This document shows positions 40,484 to 49,692 of a stretch of 64,000 nucleotides of DNA, piece by piece. The notes beneath the pieces were generated by a model that saw only the letters and a program-made list of their open reading frames with translations, had not been told where the DNA came from and did no database searches. The DNA is taken from the NCBI RefSeq assembly GCF_000525975.1, contig NZ_AODK01000033.1, positions 1 through 64,000 on the forward strand, in the 5' to 3' direction. The stretch is from Listeria rocourtiae FSL F6-920 (GTDB lineage: Bacteria; Bacillota; Bacilli; Lactobacillales; Listeriaceae). The position numbers and the translations under genes are program-made. Position 1 is the stretch's first letter. The number at the start of each line of letters is the position of its first letter.

Positions 40484-41512
40484 TCAAGGATAAACCGGTA
40501 TAAAATCAAGTCCCGCTGTCTCATCAAAACCAGCCATCAAATTCAAATTCTGAATCGCTTGTCCCGCAGCCCCTTTAACCAAATTGTCAATCACCACAAC
40601 AATCGTAATCATATTCGTTCGCTCATTATAACAAAGCCCAATATCACAGAAATTAGAAGCCGTCACTTGCTTAAGCGTTGGATAAATATCCCGGTCCTGA
40701 ATACGTACAAATGGCTTTCCTTCATAACTTTCTCGGTATAACGCCAATAGCTCATCTGTCGACGTTACTCCTTTTGCTCGCACATAAATTGTTGCAAAAA
40801 TGCCTCGCGTCACCGGAATAAGCGAAGTTGAGAACGTAATCGCGTCAATCCCCGCGTCCCATACTCGCAGTTGCCTAATAATTTCTGGGATATGCTGATG
40901 TTGATTCATCCGATACAGTGTCATGTTCTCATTTGTCTCTGGAAAATGCGTGTTCGCACTCGGCGTCTTACCAGCCCCAGAAATACCCGATTTCGCATCA
41001 ACAATAATTGAATCCGCCTCCACCTTGCCGTGCATCACAAGCGGGGCTAAACCGAGTAAAGTTGCTGTCGCGTAGCACCCCGGATTCGAAATAAACGTCG
41101 TCTCCACGTTTTCCCGCCATTCCGCCAAACCGTATTCTGCTTGATTCAAGTAAGCAATCGGCGCAGCATCCTTGTTATACCACTTCTCATATTTCTCCTT
41201 TGATAATCTAAAATCCCCAGATAAATCAATAACCTTCATCCCAGCATCGATAAATGGTTGTGCCGCATCCTTCGCAACCCCGCTAGGCGTAGCAAGAAAA
41301 ACAGCCTCACTCTCCTCTGCAATTTTGGCTGCATCAATTTCAGCTAACTCGTGATGGTACACCGTATGTAAATGCGGATAAAAACTTGAAATATCTTCCG
41401 TTTGAGTGGAGAAACTATGCAAGGATACAATCTCCACATGCGGATGTTGATACAACAATCGAAGTAATTCAAGCCCTCCGTAACCTGTTGCTCCAATAAT
41501 CGAAACTTTCAT
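40484..41512 (-). CDS. argC: N-acetyl-gamma-glutamyl-phosphate reductase
   Basis: NADPH-dependent third step of arginine synthesis. 342 aa. Rossmann motif [17 protein letters not shown] at the N-terminus and the active Cys in [26 protein letters not shown] with the catalytic His follows. First gene of the arg operon, starting 38 nt after a consensus promoter. argJ starts 17 bp after its stop. Confidence 0.96.
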   Translation of the reverse strand: MKVSIIGATGYGGLELLRLLYQHPHVEIVSLHSFSTQTEDISSFYPHLHTVYHHELAEIDAAKIAEESEAVFLATPSGVAKDAAQPFIDAGMKVIDLSGDFRLSKEKYEKWYNKDAAPIAYLNQAEYGLAEWRENVETTFISNPGCYATATLLGLAPLVMHGKVEADSIIVDAKSGISGAGKTPSANTHFPETNENMTLYRMNQHQHIPEIIRQLRVWDAGIDAITFSTSLIPVTRGIFATIYVRAKGVTSTDELLALYRESYEGKPFVRIQDRDIYPTLKQVTASNFCDIGLCYNERTNMITIVVVIDNLVKGAAGQAIQNLNLMAGFDETAGLDFIPVYP

Positions 41513-41549
41513 GATTTTCCCACCCTTCTTATTTTTTATGATAAAACTT

Positions 41550-41578
41550 ATTATAAACTTGTATATTTATAATGTCAA
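41550..41578 (-). promoter_or_regulatory. Consensus sigma-A promoter of the arg operon
   Basis: TTGACA (41578-41573), 17 nt, TATAAT (41555-41550), all matching consensus. AT-rich sequence upstream contains palindromic TGCATGAATGATGCA around 41611-41625, loosely resembling an ArgR box; that part is tentative. Confidence 0.8.
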
Positions 41579-41680
41579 ACGGTTTTTTATAAATTATAAA
41601 ACTATTTTATGCATGAATGATGCATATTTTCATTGTTTTATATGCAAAATCATATTCACACATACGTATCAAAATACATT

Positions 41681-41708
41681 GAAAAAGCCGCTCCTAAGAA
41701 CGGCCTCA
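41681..41708 (-). terminator. Terminator of csbD (distal, complete copy)
   Basis: On the minus strand GGCCGTTCTTAGGAGCGGC folds into a hairpin followed by T5. The same 22 bp occur again at 41872-41893 without the T-run, on the other side of the palindromic element. Confidence 0.8.
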
Positions 41709-41893
41709 GATTGTAGAAAAACTGCTTTACATGATTTCTCGCCAAACCTCAGCGTGTCGACAAATGCTTAGTTTCTAGGCAAAAGCGAGTACCAGCGCGG
41801 AGCGTACTTGGGTACGTGAGCAATGGAACGGAGCTTTTAACGACGAAAATGAGTGTTTGTCGACACGCTGGGCCGCTCCTAAGAACGGCCTCA
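41687..41893. repeat. 22-bp direct repeats flanking element copy B
   Basis: The two identical 22-bp segments (41687-41708 and 41872-41893) both correspond to the csbD terminator hairpin and bracket 163 bp that contain the palindromic element. This is what insertion into the terminator with target duplication would leave. A recombination event is an alternative. Confidence 0.75.
41733..41871 (+). repeat. Structured palindromic element, copy B
   Basis: Outer arms AGCGTGTCGACAAA (41751-41764) and TTTGTCGACACGCT (41856-41869) pair over 14 bp, extended by CTC/GGG with a T-G pair where copy A has C-G and copy C has T-A. Inner helices AAAAGC/GCTTTT and CGTAC/GTACG. Lies between csbD and its complete terminator. 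Confidence 0.85.
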
Positions 41894-41903
41894 CACATTA
41901 TTT

Positions 41904-42101
41904 TTATTTATCCGATTTCTTTTTAGCAGCATCCTTCAAATTTTCTGTTGCTTTTTTGACATCAGAAGCTGCTTCTTTTACTTTCCCCTTCGCTTTATCC
42001 AAAAGCCCTTCTGCCTGCTTATCTTTGTCACCAGTTACTTTCCCAGTCTCTTCTTTGACTTTACCTGTTAGCTGATCTTTCTTGCCTTTATCATCCACCA
42101 T
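41904..42101 (-). CDS. csbD: CsbD family stress protein
   Basis: 65 aa, very Lys/Asp/Glu/Ala-rich and hydrophilic, starting MVDDKGKKDQLTGKVKEE with the repeated GKVKE pattern of CsbD. In B. subtilis csbD is a sigma-B general stress gene of unknown function; a sigma-B-type promoter upstream here supports the same control. ATG behind AGGAGG. Its terminator is split by repeat copy B. Confidence 0.92.
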   Translation of the reverse strand: MVDDKGKKDQLTGKVKEETGKVTGDKDKQAEGLLDKAKGKVKEAASDVKKATENLKDAAKKKSDK

Positions 42102-42129
42102 TTTCTAACCTCCTTGTATATTCAAACCA

Positions 42130-42158
42130 GTGAGGCATTAGCAAAAACGTTTCCTCAC
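42130..42158 (-). other. Hairpin in the csbD leader
   Basis: GTGAGG and CCTCAC arms separated by 17 nt within the predicted 5' leader, between the promoter and the ribosome site. It might influence mRNA stability; no known family. Confidence 0.4.
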
Positions 42159-42171
42159 CTCTATGTAAACC

Positions 42172-42196
42172 TTACCCTATTAGTTACATATAAAAC
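42172..42196 (-). promoter_or_regulatory. Sigma-B-type promoter of csbD
   Basis: GTTTTA (42196-42191), 13 nt, GGGTAA (42177-42172) on the minus strand, close to the sigma-B consensus GTTT-N13-17-GGGWAT. Confidence 0.72.
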
Positions 42197-42202
42197 ATAA
42201 TA

Positions 42203-42236
42203 AAAGCAATGCCACACTTGGCATCGCTTCTTTTTT
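42203..42236 (-). terminator. Terminator after thiI
   Basis: Minus-strand stem AAGCGATGCCA / TGGCATTGCTT followed by T-rich sequence, overlapping the thiI stop. Confidence 0.75.
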
Positions 42237-43449
42237 AAAACAGATCCGAAAATTCATCCTGCACTTTATTTAAATTCGCAACTTCCACCGAAAAAGTTTC
42301 TGCTGCAGCTACGGCTTCTTGAATCAGAGCCTCAAAATCAATAAAACTCTCATAACGCTCTACTTTCTCTAATTTCGGACGTGTTTTTGGAGAAGGCGGC
42401 GTAAAAATCGTACAACAATCTTCAAACGGTTGTACCGAAATATCATACGTATCAATAGCTTGAGCAATAGTAATAATTTCATTCTTATCCATTGATACAA
42501 CTGGGCGAATAATCGGGGTTGTCGTCACATCATTAATCGCTAACATGCTCTCAAGTGTCTGACTCGCGACCTGTCCCAAACTCTCACCATTTACAATCGC
42601 TAAACCTTCACGGCGTTGACGTAATGCATCCGTAATCCTAAGCATCATGCGCCGAGTCACCGTCATCGTATAGCCTTCTGGAATCTGCTTTTTAATCATT
42701 TCTTGAATCGCAGTAAATGGTACAACATGCATCTGCACCTGGCCGCTGTACTGCGCTAATTTCCCAGCCAAATCAATGGCTTTTTGCTTCGCGCGCTCAC
42801 TCGTATACGGTGGGCTATGAAAATGCACCGCCTCCAATTCCACACCACGTTTCATGGCCAGGTAACCAGCAACAGGACTATCGATTCCACCAGAAAGCAT
42901 TAACATCGCGCGACCTGAAGAACTCACTGGTAAACCACCAGCCCCCTGAATCGTCTGACACGACAAGAAAACCCCCTCACTTCGGACGTCCACAAGTAAC
43001 TTCACATCTGGATTTCTCACATCGACGCGCAAATCATCGATATGCTGCAAAATAAATCCGCCAAGCTCATGATTAATCTCATTCGTATCCAGCTCAAACG
43101 AACGATCTGCACGCCGCGTATTGACTTTGAAAGTTCCACCCATCTGATGCATCGCACGAACAAGTGACAATCCAGCTTGCTTCATCTCCTCTAAATCTTG
43201 AGCTACTCGAACCGCTGGACTAAAAGACTGAATTCCAAAAATCGGTCGTAACCGCTCCAAAACAACTTGATCGTCTGCACCATTCAATAATAAATACATC
43301 CGGTCGCGCTCACCAAAGACTTTCACTTCTGGAAAATCTGCAATCGCTCGCTTCACATTATGCGCTAATTTTTTAATAAACTGCTTCCGATTTCGGCCTT
43401 TTGTTGACAATTCGCCGTACCGAACAACTATACGATCATACTTCATCAT
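42235..43449 (-). CDS. thiI: tRNA 4-thiouridine synthase ThiI
   Basis: Adenylates U8 of tRNA for sulfur transfer, and may take part in thiazole synthesis. 404 aa: N-terminal ferredoxin-like/THUMP region (IVVRYGELSTKGRNRKQF) and a PP-loop ATPase with LSGGIDSPVAGYLAMKRG. It lacks the C-terminal rhodanese domain of E. coli ThiI, as in Bacillus, where the adjacent cysteine desulfurase NifZ supplies sulfur; that partner gene is next to it here with a 4-bp overlap. Starts ATGATG at the overlap. Confidence 0.95.
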   Translation of the reverse strand: MMKYDRIVVRYGELSTKGRNRKQFIKKLAHNVKRAIADFPEVKVFGERDRMYLLLNGADDQVVLERLRPIFGIQSFSPAVRVAQDLEEMKQAGLSLVRAMHQMGGTFKVNTRRADRSFELDTNEINHELGGFILQHIDDLRVDVRNPDVKLLVDVRSEGVFLSCQTIQGAGGLPVSSSGRAMLMLSGGIDSPVAGYLAMKRGVELEAVHFHSPPYTSERAKQKAIDLAGKLAQYSGQVQMHVVPFTAIQEMIKKQIPEGYTMTVTRRMMLRITDALRQRREGLAIVNGESLGQVASQTLESMLAINDVTTTPIIRPVVSMDKNEIITIAQAIDTYDISVQPFEDCCTIFTPPSPKTRPKLEKVERYESFIDFEALIQEAVAAAETFSVEVANLNKVQDEFSDLF

Positions 43450-44582
43450 TTCACCACTTCGTTTAAATTTTTGATAATTGTTTGTATTACTACTATAAAA
43501 CGCTCTGCCTCAGCCATCGTATTTTGGTAAGATAAACTCACACGAACAGCACCAACAGCCTCTTCATCTGTCACCCGCATTGCCTTCAATGTACTACTAG
43601 CAAGTTTGGCACGCGATGAACACGCACTCGTTGTCGAAACATACACCTCATATTCCTCCAACGCATGAACAAGAACTTCCCCTCGATGCCCGACAACTGA
43701 AAAACAACAAATATGCGGTGCCGCTTGTTTCTTATCCGTATGAATCGATACTTCTGGAATTTCAGCAAGCGAATCCAACAAATAATCTCTAATCGTTTCC
43801 AAATCTGCTACATGTGCCTCCTGGTTTTCCAGTCCAATCCGCAGAGCCTTTGCAAAAGCGACCACCCCAGCTGTATTTTCCGTCCCATTACGCAAGCCAA
43901 ATTCCTGCCCACCACCATCTAAAAGCGGCAACAACGAAACGCGTTTCTTCTTTATTAAGACACCAGTACCATTCAAACCATGTATCTTATGCCCAGAAAT
44001 ACTTACTAAATCTATTCCAGCAACATCTAGCGCCACCTTCGTTAATCCCTGCACATGATCTACGTGGAAAAAAGTCTGCTCGCGTGTCTTCAAAAGGTCT
44101 GCAATCGCTTGAATCGGTTGTAGAGAACCAACTTCATTGTTCACATGCATCACCGAAACTAAAATCGTATCCTCACGAAGCGCCGTTTTCAGATCCTCTA
44201 CCGATATAATTCCAGTAGCATTTACAGGTAATCGCGTTATTTCAAAGCCTTGCGTCTCTAAATGTTGCATCGTATTTTGAATCGACGGATGCTCAATAGT
44301 AGTCGTAATAATATGTTTCCCACGACCACGATAAAAATCCGCAACCCCTTTTAGCGCCATATTGTTGCTTTCTGTTCCACCAGAAGTAAAAATAATTTCT
44401 TCAGGCAATACCCCAAGCATTCCCGCCACAAGAATCCGCGCCTGTTCATGCAACTCACTAACCTTCGCTCCATAGCCATGTAACGAAGACGGATTCCCAA
44501 AATAGTTCGTCGCTACTTTTGTATAGGTCTCCACACAAGCGTCAAGTGGCTTCGTTGTCGCGCTATTATCAAAATAAATCAT
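43446..44582 (-). CDS. nifZ: Cysteine desulfurase (NifZ/IscS-like)
   Basis: PLP enzyme releasing sulfur from cysteine, probably dedicated to ThiI. Aspartate aminotransferase fold starting IYFDNSATTKPL; PLP Lys in LVSISGHKIHGLNGTG; catalytic Cys in VSTTSACSSRAKLASS. ATG at 44582 behind GGAGG (the frame runs 5 codons further). 378 aa. Overlaps thiI. Its partner in Fe-S assembly (sufU/iscU) is not nearby, which supports the ThiI role. Confidence 0.93.
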   Translation of the reverse strand: MIYFDNSATTKPLDACVETYTKVATNYFGNPSSLHGYGAKVSELHEQARILVAGMLGVLPEEIIFTSGGTESNNMALKGVADFYRGRGKHIITTTIEHPSIQNTMQHLETQGFEITRLPVNATGIISVEDLKTALREDTILVSVMHVNNEVGSLQPIQAIADLLKTREQTFFHVDHVQGLTKVALDVAGIDLVSISGHKIHGLNGTGVLIKKKRVSLLPLLDGGGQEFGLRNGTENTAGVVAFAKALRIGLENQEAHVADLETIRDYLLDSLAEIPEVSIHTDKKQAAPHICCFSVVGHRGEVLVHALEEYEVYVSTTSACSSRAKLASSTLKAMRVTDEEAVGAVRVSLSYQNTMAEAERFIVVIQTIIKNLNEVVK

Positions 44583-44686
44583 CCAAAAAGCCTCCATGCA
44601 TTAATACTCATTCATTATTTTATCATACGAATTCCCAAAAGAAAAACGCCCTATCCTTCTTCCACGGATTAAGACGTAAATTCTCA

Positions 44687-46414
44687 CTACTCGATTTCCT
44701 CTACTTCATCCACATTTATCTTCATTTCATACGCTTTCTCAATTTTCTTAAAAGCACTCGGTTCTACTTTCTCCAATGCTGTCACCGCAAGCTCCAGTGC
44801 TTTCTTATATTGATAATCATCGTAAAAATGGTCTTCAGCTTGACGTAATGCAACCGCAAGTTCGGGTGTTTGCAAACGATATCGGTTCGCATACTGAATG
44901 ACATGTTCCACGATGTGCGCATTCTCTATCATTTCATCCGCTTTTTCAGTCAAGTGAACTAAATCTTCTCGCGCAACTTGCCACTCATGGTTTACTGATT
45001 TCATATTTAACGGCTTCTCTTCCAGTTTCTCTTCCAACTTAGAAATCGACTGTTCCATGTGCTCGCATAACGCTAAATAATCCTCTGGCTTACCAGGAAG
45101 TCGCTCACGATCTAACTTACGATTCAAATTCAAAATCGCCCGACGCATTCTATCAGCATCTTCTCGCGCCTCCAACTCATCTTTTCGCAATGAGCGCAGT
45201 TCTTCTGAAAATGCATCTTGCCCCAAAGAAACACTTGATACAACCGCATCGATTTCCTTTAAAGCATCTTCTGCTGCCGAGTATGCGATTTTCACCTCCG
45301 AAAGTCGCTCCGTAACAGCTGCCAATTGCTCTTTTTGTGACTCTAGCTGGCTGGCAATTTTTAAATAGCTTGCTAAATCCTCTTCGGTCACATGATAAGT
45401 CTGCTTCACTTCTTTAATCTGTTCTGCCAACGCGTCCGAAACGTCTAGCTGCTTCTCCAACTTCGCTTCCACAACAATACGGTTTTCCTTCACAAAATGG
45501 CGCGCCTCAACTTCATGCTCAAGCGTATCATAAAACAAATTGATTTCTGTATGCAATTCAGCCACACCGGCCTCCACGGCTTCAAGCTCTCCTGCCACAA
45601 TTTTTTCTTTCAAATCAGACACACGGTCGCTCATTCGCCCTAATTCCGCGGCTAATTGTAACTGCTCCAAAAAATAGCCTTGATGAACCATTTCGTCATA
45701 ACCAGCTTGTAATTTGTCCATCTCCTCTGGCAAAATAACATCGCTCTCACGAAGCAATACAGGGATTTTCTCCAACCTTATCGCTAACTTCTCGAGATCA
45801 TGCTGCACATTGAGCACCGTTTCGCGCGCTTCCAAATAGTCCCCTTGATCTGTCAACATATCGAATCGGTTCAAGTTCTCCGCAATCGTATCTAACTCGC
45901 CTTCCACACCATGTAGCGCATCACCCAGTTTATAACCATTACTCAAAACTTCGCGTCGCAACGTCGTAAACTTATCTTTTGCCATCCGAATATCCTGCGC
46001 ATTGCGTTCTTCACTAGCTAGCAATTCCTTCAAACCTCGCAAAATTTGCTTCATTTGCGTATCAATTTCATGAATTACCTGTTCCACCTGGTTTTCCATC
46101 TGCGTTGCTTGGCGGAACTGATAACGATCCGTATGTTGCTCCGCGCTAAGAATATACTCCTCTAAGTTGGGAAATAACTTCGTCGCAATGTCATCCCACG
46201 AGTCACGCCAAGACTCAAACAAGTCCTCCGTCTGTCCAGTAAGTCTCAACTTCTTCACCTTCGTAAGTTCATCGATCACAGGACGCTCCATCAATTCTAT
46301 TTTTTGCGCTTCAAGCTCATTGATTCGTTGATAATGCTTTTTCTTCATTATGTATCCAACTGCAAAAACAACGGCCACAATAACTACAAAGCCGACTAAA
46401 TACCAAACAAACAT
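44687..46414 (-). CDS. ezrA: Septation ring formation regulator EzrA
   Basis: Negative regulator of FtsZ ring assembly and a divisome linker. 575 aa with an N-terminal membrane helix (residues about 3-22, VWYLVGFVVIVAVVFAVGYI) and a long cytoplasmic spectrin-like coiled-coil region. The GLVTDQGDYL-type segment reads FDMLTDQGDYLEARE. Intact. ATG behind TAGGAGG. Position before nifZ-thiI is conserved in Bacillus and Listeria. Confidence 0.95.
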   Translation of the reverse strand: MFVWYLVGFVVIVAVVFAVGYIMKKKHYQRINELEAQKIELMERPVIDELTKVKKLRLTGQTEDLFESWRDSWDDIATKLFPNLEEYILSAEQHTDRYQFRQATQMENQVEQVIHEIDTQMKQILRGLKELLASEERNAQDIRMAKDKFTTLRREVLSNGYKLGDALHGVEGELDTIAENLNRFDMLTDQGDYLEARETVLNVQHDLEKLAIRLEKIPVLLRESDVILPEEMDKLQAGYDEMVHQGYFLEQLQLAAELGRMSDRVSDLKEKIVAGELEAVEAGVAELHTEINLFYDTLEHEVEARHFVKENRIVVEAKLEKQLDVSDALAEQIKEVKQTYHVTEEDLASYLKIASQLESQKEQLAAVTERLSEVKIAYSAAEDALKEIDAVVSSVSLGQDAFSEELRSLRKDELEAREDADRMRRAILNLNRKLDRERLPGKPEDYLALCEHMEQSISKLEEKLEEKPLNMKSVNHEWQVAREDLVHLTEKADEMIENAHIVEHVIQYANRYRLQTPELAVALRQAEDHFYDDYQYKKALELAVTALEKVEPSAFKKIEKAYEMKINVDEVEEIE

Positions 46415-46581
46415 GTTTTTTCCTCCTATTATCCCATTATCTCTATTTTTTAAATCGATTCATTAAGTACAAATAACAAATCCATGCTATACTGATTCAT
46501 TATACACATACACTATTCTAACACGATTCCGCTGTATTTGCCTTATTTAAAACCAAAAATAATGAAAAAGTGGTGAAAAAA

Positions 46582-47070
46582 ATGATTGAAATTCCAAAAT
46601 TCACTGGAACTAAAGCAGAAAATTATCAATTATGCGTCAAACAAGTCGAAGCAATGATAGCTGGAGAACCTAATTTCATTGCCAATATCAGCAACGTGTC
46701 GGCGCTCTTAAACCAAGCATTAACCAACATTAACTGGGTGGGCTTCTATTTATATGAAGAAGTAAGCAATCAGCTCGTTCTCGGACCATTTCAGGGTCTA
46801 CCTGCGTGTATCCGTATCCCGCTAGGTCGTGGCGTTTGCGGAAGTGCTGCCTTGGAGCAAAAAACCTATATGGTGCAAAACGTTCATGACTTTCCAGGAC
46901 ATATCGCCTGTGATGCCGCATCCAACTCGGAGATTGTCATCCCCATTGTCCACGATGGAAAATTGCTCGGTGTTTTAGATGTCGATAGCCCCTCTTTAAA
47001 TCGATTTGACGAAACCGATCAGCAATACTTAGAGCAAATAGTCAACATTTTAAAAGCATCTATACAATAA
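46582..47070 (+). CDS. Free methionine-R-sulfoxide reductase (GAF domain)
   Basis: 162 aa GAF-domain enzyme (YtsP-like; fRMsr) that reduces free Met-R-O. The three family cysteines are present: LPACIRIPLGRGVCG (two) and GHIACDAASNSEIV. NINWVGFYLYEE at the N-terminal half is typical. The frame begins GTG at 46570; the ATG at 46582 (MIEIPKFTG) is preferred. Divergent from ezrA; rpsD follows on the same strand from its own promoter. Confidence 0.9.
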   Translation: MIEIPKFTGTKAENYQLCVKQVEAMIAGEPNFIANISNVSALLNQALTNINWVGFYLYEEVSNQLVLGPFQGLPACIRIPLGRGVCGSAALEQKTYMVQNVHDFPGHIACDAASNSEIVIPIVHDGKLLGVLDVDSPSLNRFDETDQQYLEQIVNILKASIQ

Positions 47071-47073
47071 AGT

Positions 47074-47103
47074 TTGACAAGCATATGCAAAATGTACTAT
47101 ACT
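47074..47103 (+). promoter_or_regulatory. rpsD promoter
   Basis: TTGACA (47074-47079), 18 nt, TATACT (47098-47103), five of six matches at -10. Confidence 0.75.
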
Positions 47104-47109
47104 AGAAAG

Positions 47110-47288
47110 CGTGTAAAATGCAGCTTGAGTGATGATGAATATGACCGTTGTTTATCCCCGATTTTTTCGTGGTGTATCCTGTAACCTGCTGCTGCAAGGG
47201 CGAAGATACATGAAGATAAACTGCACGTATTTGGTTGGTCACACTTGTTTGTTTTATGCTAAAACAAATTTAAAGGAGGAGTCAATCA
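47110..47288 (+). promoter_or_regulatory. rpsD mRNA leader, possible S4 autoregulatory element
   Basis: A leader of about 180 nt separates the promoter from rpsD. In B. subtilis S4 represses its own gene through a structured leader in this position. I see GC-rich pieces able to pair (for example CTGCTGC with GCAG) but have not derived the pseudoknot. No gene is supported in this interval. Confidence 0.45.
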
Positions 47289-47892
47289 ATGGCTCGTTAT
47301 ACAGGTCCAAGCTGGAAGATTTCCCGTCGTTTGGGATTATCACTTTCAGGAACAGGTAAAGAATTAGAACGTCGTCCGTATGCTCCAGGGCAACACGGTC
47401 CGACACAACGTAAAAAAAATCTCTGAGTACGGTTTACAACAAGCAGAGAAACAAAAATTACGTCACATGTACGGTTTAACAGAACGTCAATTCAAAAACA
47501 CGTTCGTAAAAGCTGGCAAATTACAAGGTAAGCACGGTGAGAACTTCATGATCTTACTTGAACAACGCCTTGACAACGTAGTATATCGTTTAGGTCTTGC
47601 TCGCACTCGTCGTGCAGCACGTCAATTAGTAAACCACGGTCACATTTTAGTAGATTCAAAACGCGTAGACATCCCATCTTACCAAGTTTCACCTGGTCAA
47701 GTAATCAGTGTTCGCGAAAAATCTCTTAAATTGTCAGCAATCGCTGAGAGCTTAGATGTGGCGGCATTCGTGCCTGAATACCTAACTTTCGACGCTGAGA
47801 AATTGACAGGTACATTAAGCCGCCTGCCAGAACGCTCAGAATTACATGCTGAAATCAACGAAGCATTTATCGTAGAATTCTATTCACGTTAA
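47289..47892 (+). CDS. rpsD: 30S ribosomal protein S4 (one frameshift)
   Basis: Primary 16S rRNA binder in 30S assembly. The N-terminus [20 protein letters not shown] is at 47289 behind AAAGGAGGAG. The S4 RNA-binding domain reads [20 protein letters not shown] with [20 protein letters not shown]. The frame breaks in an A8 run (47412-47419); seven A restore [16 protein letters not shown] and the standard 200 aa. S4 is essential, so the break must be an error or be bypassed. Strong terminator follows. Confidence 0.96.
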
Positions 47893-47900
47893 TCACTCAA

Positions 47901-47937
47901 AAACATCTGATGCAACAGACATCAGATGTTTTTTTGT
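47901..47937 (+). terminator. Terminator after rpsD
   Basis: Stem AACATCTGATG / CATCAGATGTT followed by T7. Confidence 0.92.
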
Positions 47938-47978
47938 AACAAAAACCCCGACATAAAATTATGCCAGAGTTCCCTCTT

Positions 47979-48440
47979 CTATATATATTTTCTCATCGTA
48001 ATATCGACTATTTCAAACCCCATTTTCTTATACACATGGACTGCCCGCTTATTATGTGCAAAGGCATGCAACGAAATCTCGGTAATACCTCGTTCTCTTG
48101 CCTGCTCTTCTAACAACTCCAGCAACGCACTTCCAAGACCTTTGTTCTGAAATGCTTCAAAAATTAGGATATCGTAAATAAAATAAGTTTTTTCCTCTTG
48201 AAAAACCCATAGCGTCCCGATACATTCCTCTCCTCGCATGACTTTCCATAGAAAATGATTCTTAGTCCGAACACCGTCTGGAAGTAGCTCCATCGTTGTC
48301 ATTCTCGCTTTAAATAAAGCTTCTTCGCGCGCCCATATCCCAGCATCCGCTTGATCTTTCGCATAACCAACACTAAGTGACTCAGCAAAATCCGCAAAAT
48401 GCTCTTTTGCCATAGGAGTTAAGTGTAACTTCTCAGACAT
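47979..48440 (-). CDS. GNAT family N-acetyltransferase
   Basis: 153 aa. Acetyl-CoA-binding motif A reads FEAFQNKGLGSALLELLEEQ (Q-x-x-G-x-G/A), followed by AHNKRAVHVYKKMGFE, the classic GNAT motif B. Substrate unknown. ATG at 48440 (MSEKLHLTPMAKEH) overlaps the tyrS stop by 8 bp, so translation is coupled; an upstream start would lie deep inside tyrS. A minus-strand hairpin near 47941-47965 may end the transcript. Confidence 0.88.
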   Translation of the reverse strand: MSEKLHLTPMAKEHFADFAESLSVGYAKDQADAGIWAREEALFKARMTTMELLPDGVRTKNHFLWKVMRGEECIGTLWVFQEEKTYFIYDILIFEAFQNKGLGSALLELLEEQARERGITEISLHAFAHNKRAVHVYKKMGFEIVDITMRKYI

Positions 48441-49692
48441 AACGCACCAAGAAATATTTTTTCTTACCACGACGAACAATAGTAAAGCGATTTTCCACAC
48501 GATCTGCTTTCGTCACAACTTTCTCAAGTTCTTGTACGCGTTCACCATTAATATAGATTGCGCCGTTTCCAATATCTTCGCGTGATTGGCGCTTTGAAGG
48601 TTCAATACCTAGCTCCACTAACCAATCAACAAGCAGTTTCTCCTCTTGCCCCGCTTCAAATGTTGGGACGTCCTTAAACCCTTGCTCAATCTCATCAGCC
48701 GTTAACACTTTTACATCCCCACTAAATAACGCTTCTGAAATTTTAATAGCCTGATCTAGCGCAGCTTGCCCATGAATAAAGCGTGTCATTTCAGCTGCTA
48801 AAGAGCGTTGCGCAGCACGGCGATGTGGCTCTAATTTTACAGCTGATTCTAAATCGCTAATTTCTCCTTGATCTAAGAACGTGAAGTATTTCAAGTATTT
48901 CACAACATCACGATCATCTGTATTAATCCAGAACTGATAAAACTCGTATGGTGTTGTTTTTTCTGGGTTCAGCCAAATCGCACCACCCTCTGTCTTACCA
49001 AATTTCGTGCCGTCTGCTTTCGTTAGCAACGGAATCGTCAAACCAAATGCCTTTGAGCCCTCACCCTGTTTTTTACGAATTAAATCAAGTCCAGCTGTAA
49101 TATTTCCCCATTGGTCGCTACCACCAATTTGCAAGCGACAATTGTGATTTTCATACAGTTCATTGTAATCCATTGCCTGTAAAATTTGGTACGAAAATTC
49201 CGTGAACGAAATCCCTACCTCTAAACGATTAGCTACAATATCTTTCGCTAACATCGTGTTTACGTTGAAATTTTTACCGAAATCCCGCAAAAAGTCTAGT
49301 ACTGTCAAATCTTTTGTCCAGTCATAGTTATTCACCATAATCGCACCATTGTCACCAGAAAAATCAAAAATCGTTTCAAGCTGACTACGCAGGCTCTCCA
49401 CGTTTTTATTTACTTGTTCAATCGATTGTAATTGACGCTCTTCTTTCTTACCACTTGGGTCACCAATCGATCCTGTCGCACCACCAACTAAAATAATTGG
49501 TCGATGCCCCTTGTTTTGGAAACGACGCAAAATCATGAATGGAATTAAATGCCCGATATGCATCGAATCGCCGGTTGGATCAATACCACAGTACAAAGAA
49601 ATGGATTCCTTTTCCGTTAATTCGCGAAGTCCCTCTTCATCTGTTTGCTGGTAAATAGCACCGCGCCACTCTAGTTCATCAATAATATTCAT
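48433..49692 (-). CDS. tyrS: Tyrosyl-tRNA synthetase
   Basis: Class I aminoacyl-tRNA synthetase. 419 aa. HIGH-type motif in DSMHIGHLIPFMILRRFQ, KMSKS-like KFGKTEGG, and a C-terminal S4-like domain (KRQSREDIGNGAIYINGERV). The frame extends upstream into the leader, but ATG 49692 (MNIIDELEWRGAIYQQ) is the standard start. Preceded by a Tyr T-box. The GNAT gene overlaps its end. Confidence 0.96.
   Translation of the reverse strand: MNIIDELEWRGAIYQQTDEEGLRELTEKESISLYCGIDPTGDSMHIGHLIPFMILRRFQNKGHRPIILVGGATGSIGDPSGKKEERQLQSIEQVNKNVESLRSQLETIFDFSGDNGAIMVNNYDWTKDLTVLDFLRDFGKNFNVNTMLAKDIVANRLEVGISFTEFSYQILQAMDYNELYENHNCRLQIGGSDQWGNITAGLDLIRKKQGEGSKAFGLTIPLLTKADGTKFGKTEGGAIWLNPEKTTPYEFYQFWINTDDRDVVKYLKYFTFLDQGEISDLESAVKLEPHRRAAQRSLAAEMTRFIHGQAALDQAIKISEALFSGDVKVLTADEIEQGFKDVPTFEAGQEEKLLVDWLVELGIEPSKRQSREDIGNGAIYINGERVQELEKVVTKADRVENRFTIVRRGKKKYFLVRYV

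Noticed and set aside
47926-48150. Plus-strand frame after rpsD
   Set aside because: Starts in the rpsD terminator T-run and lies opposite the GNAT gene.
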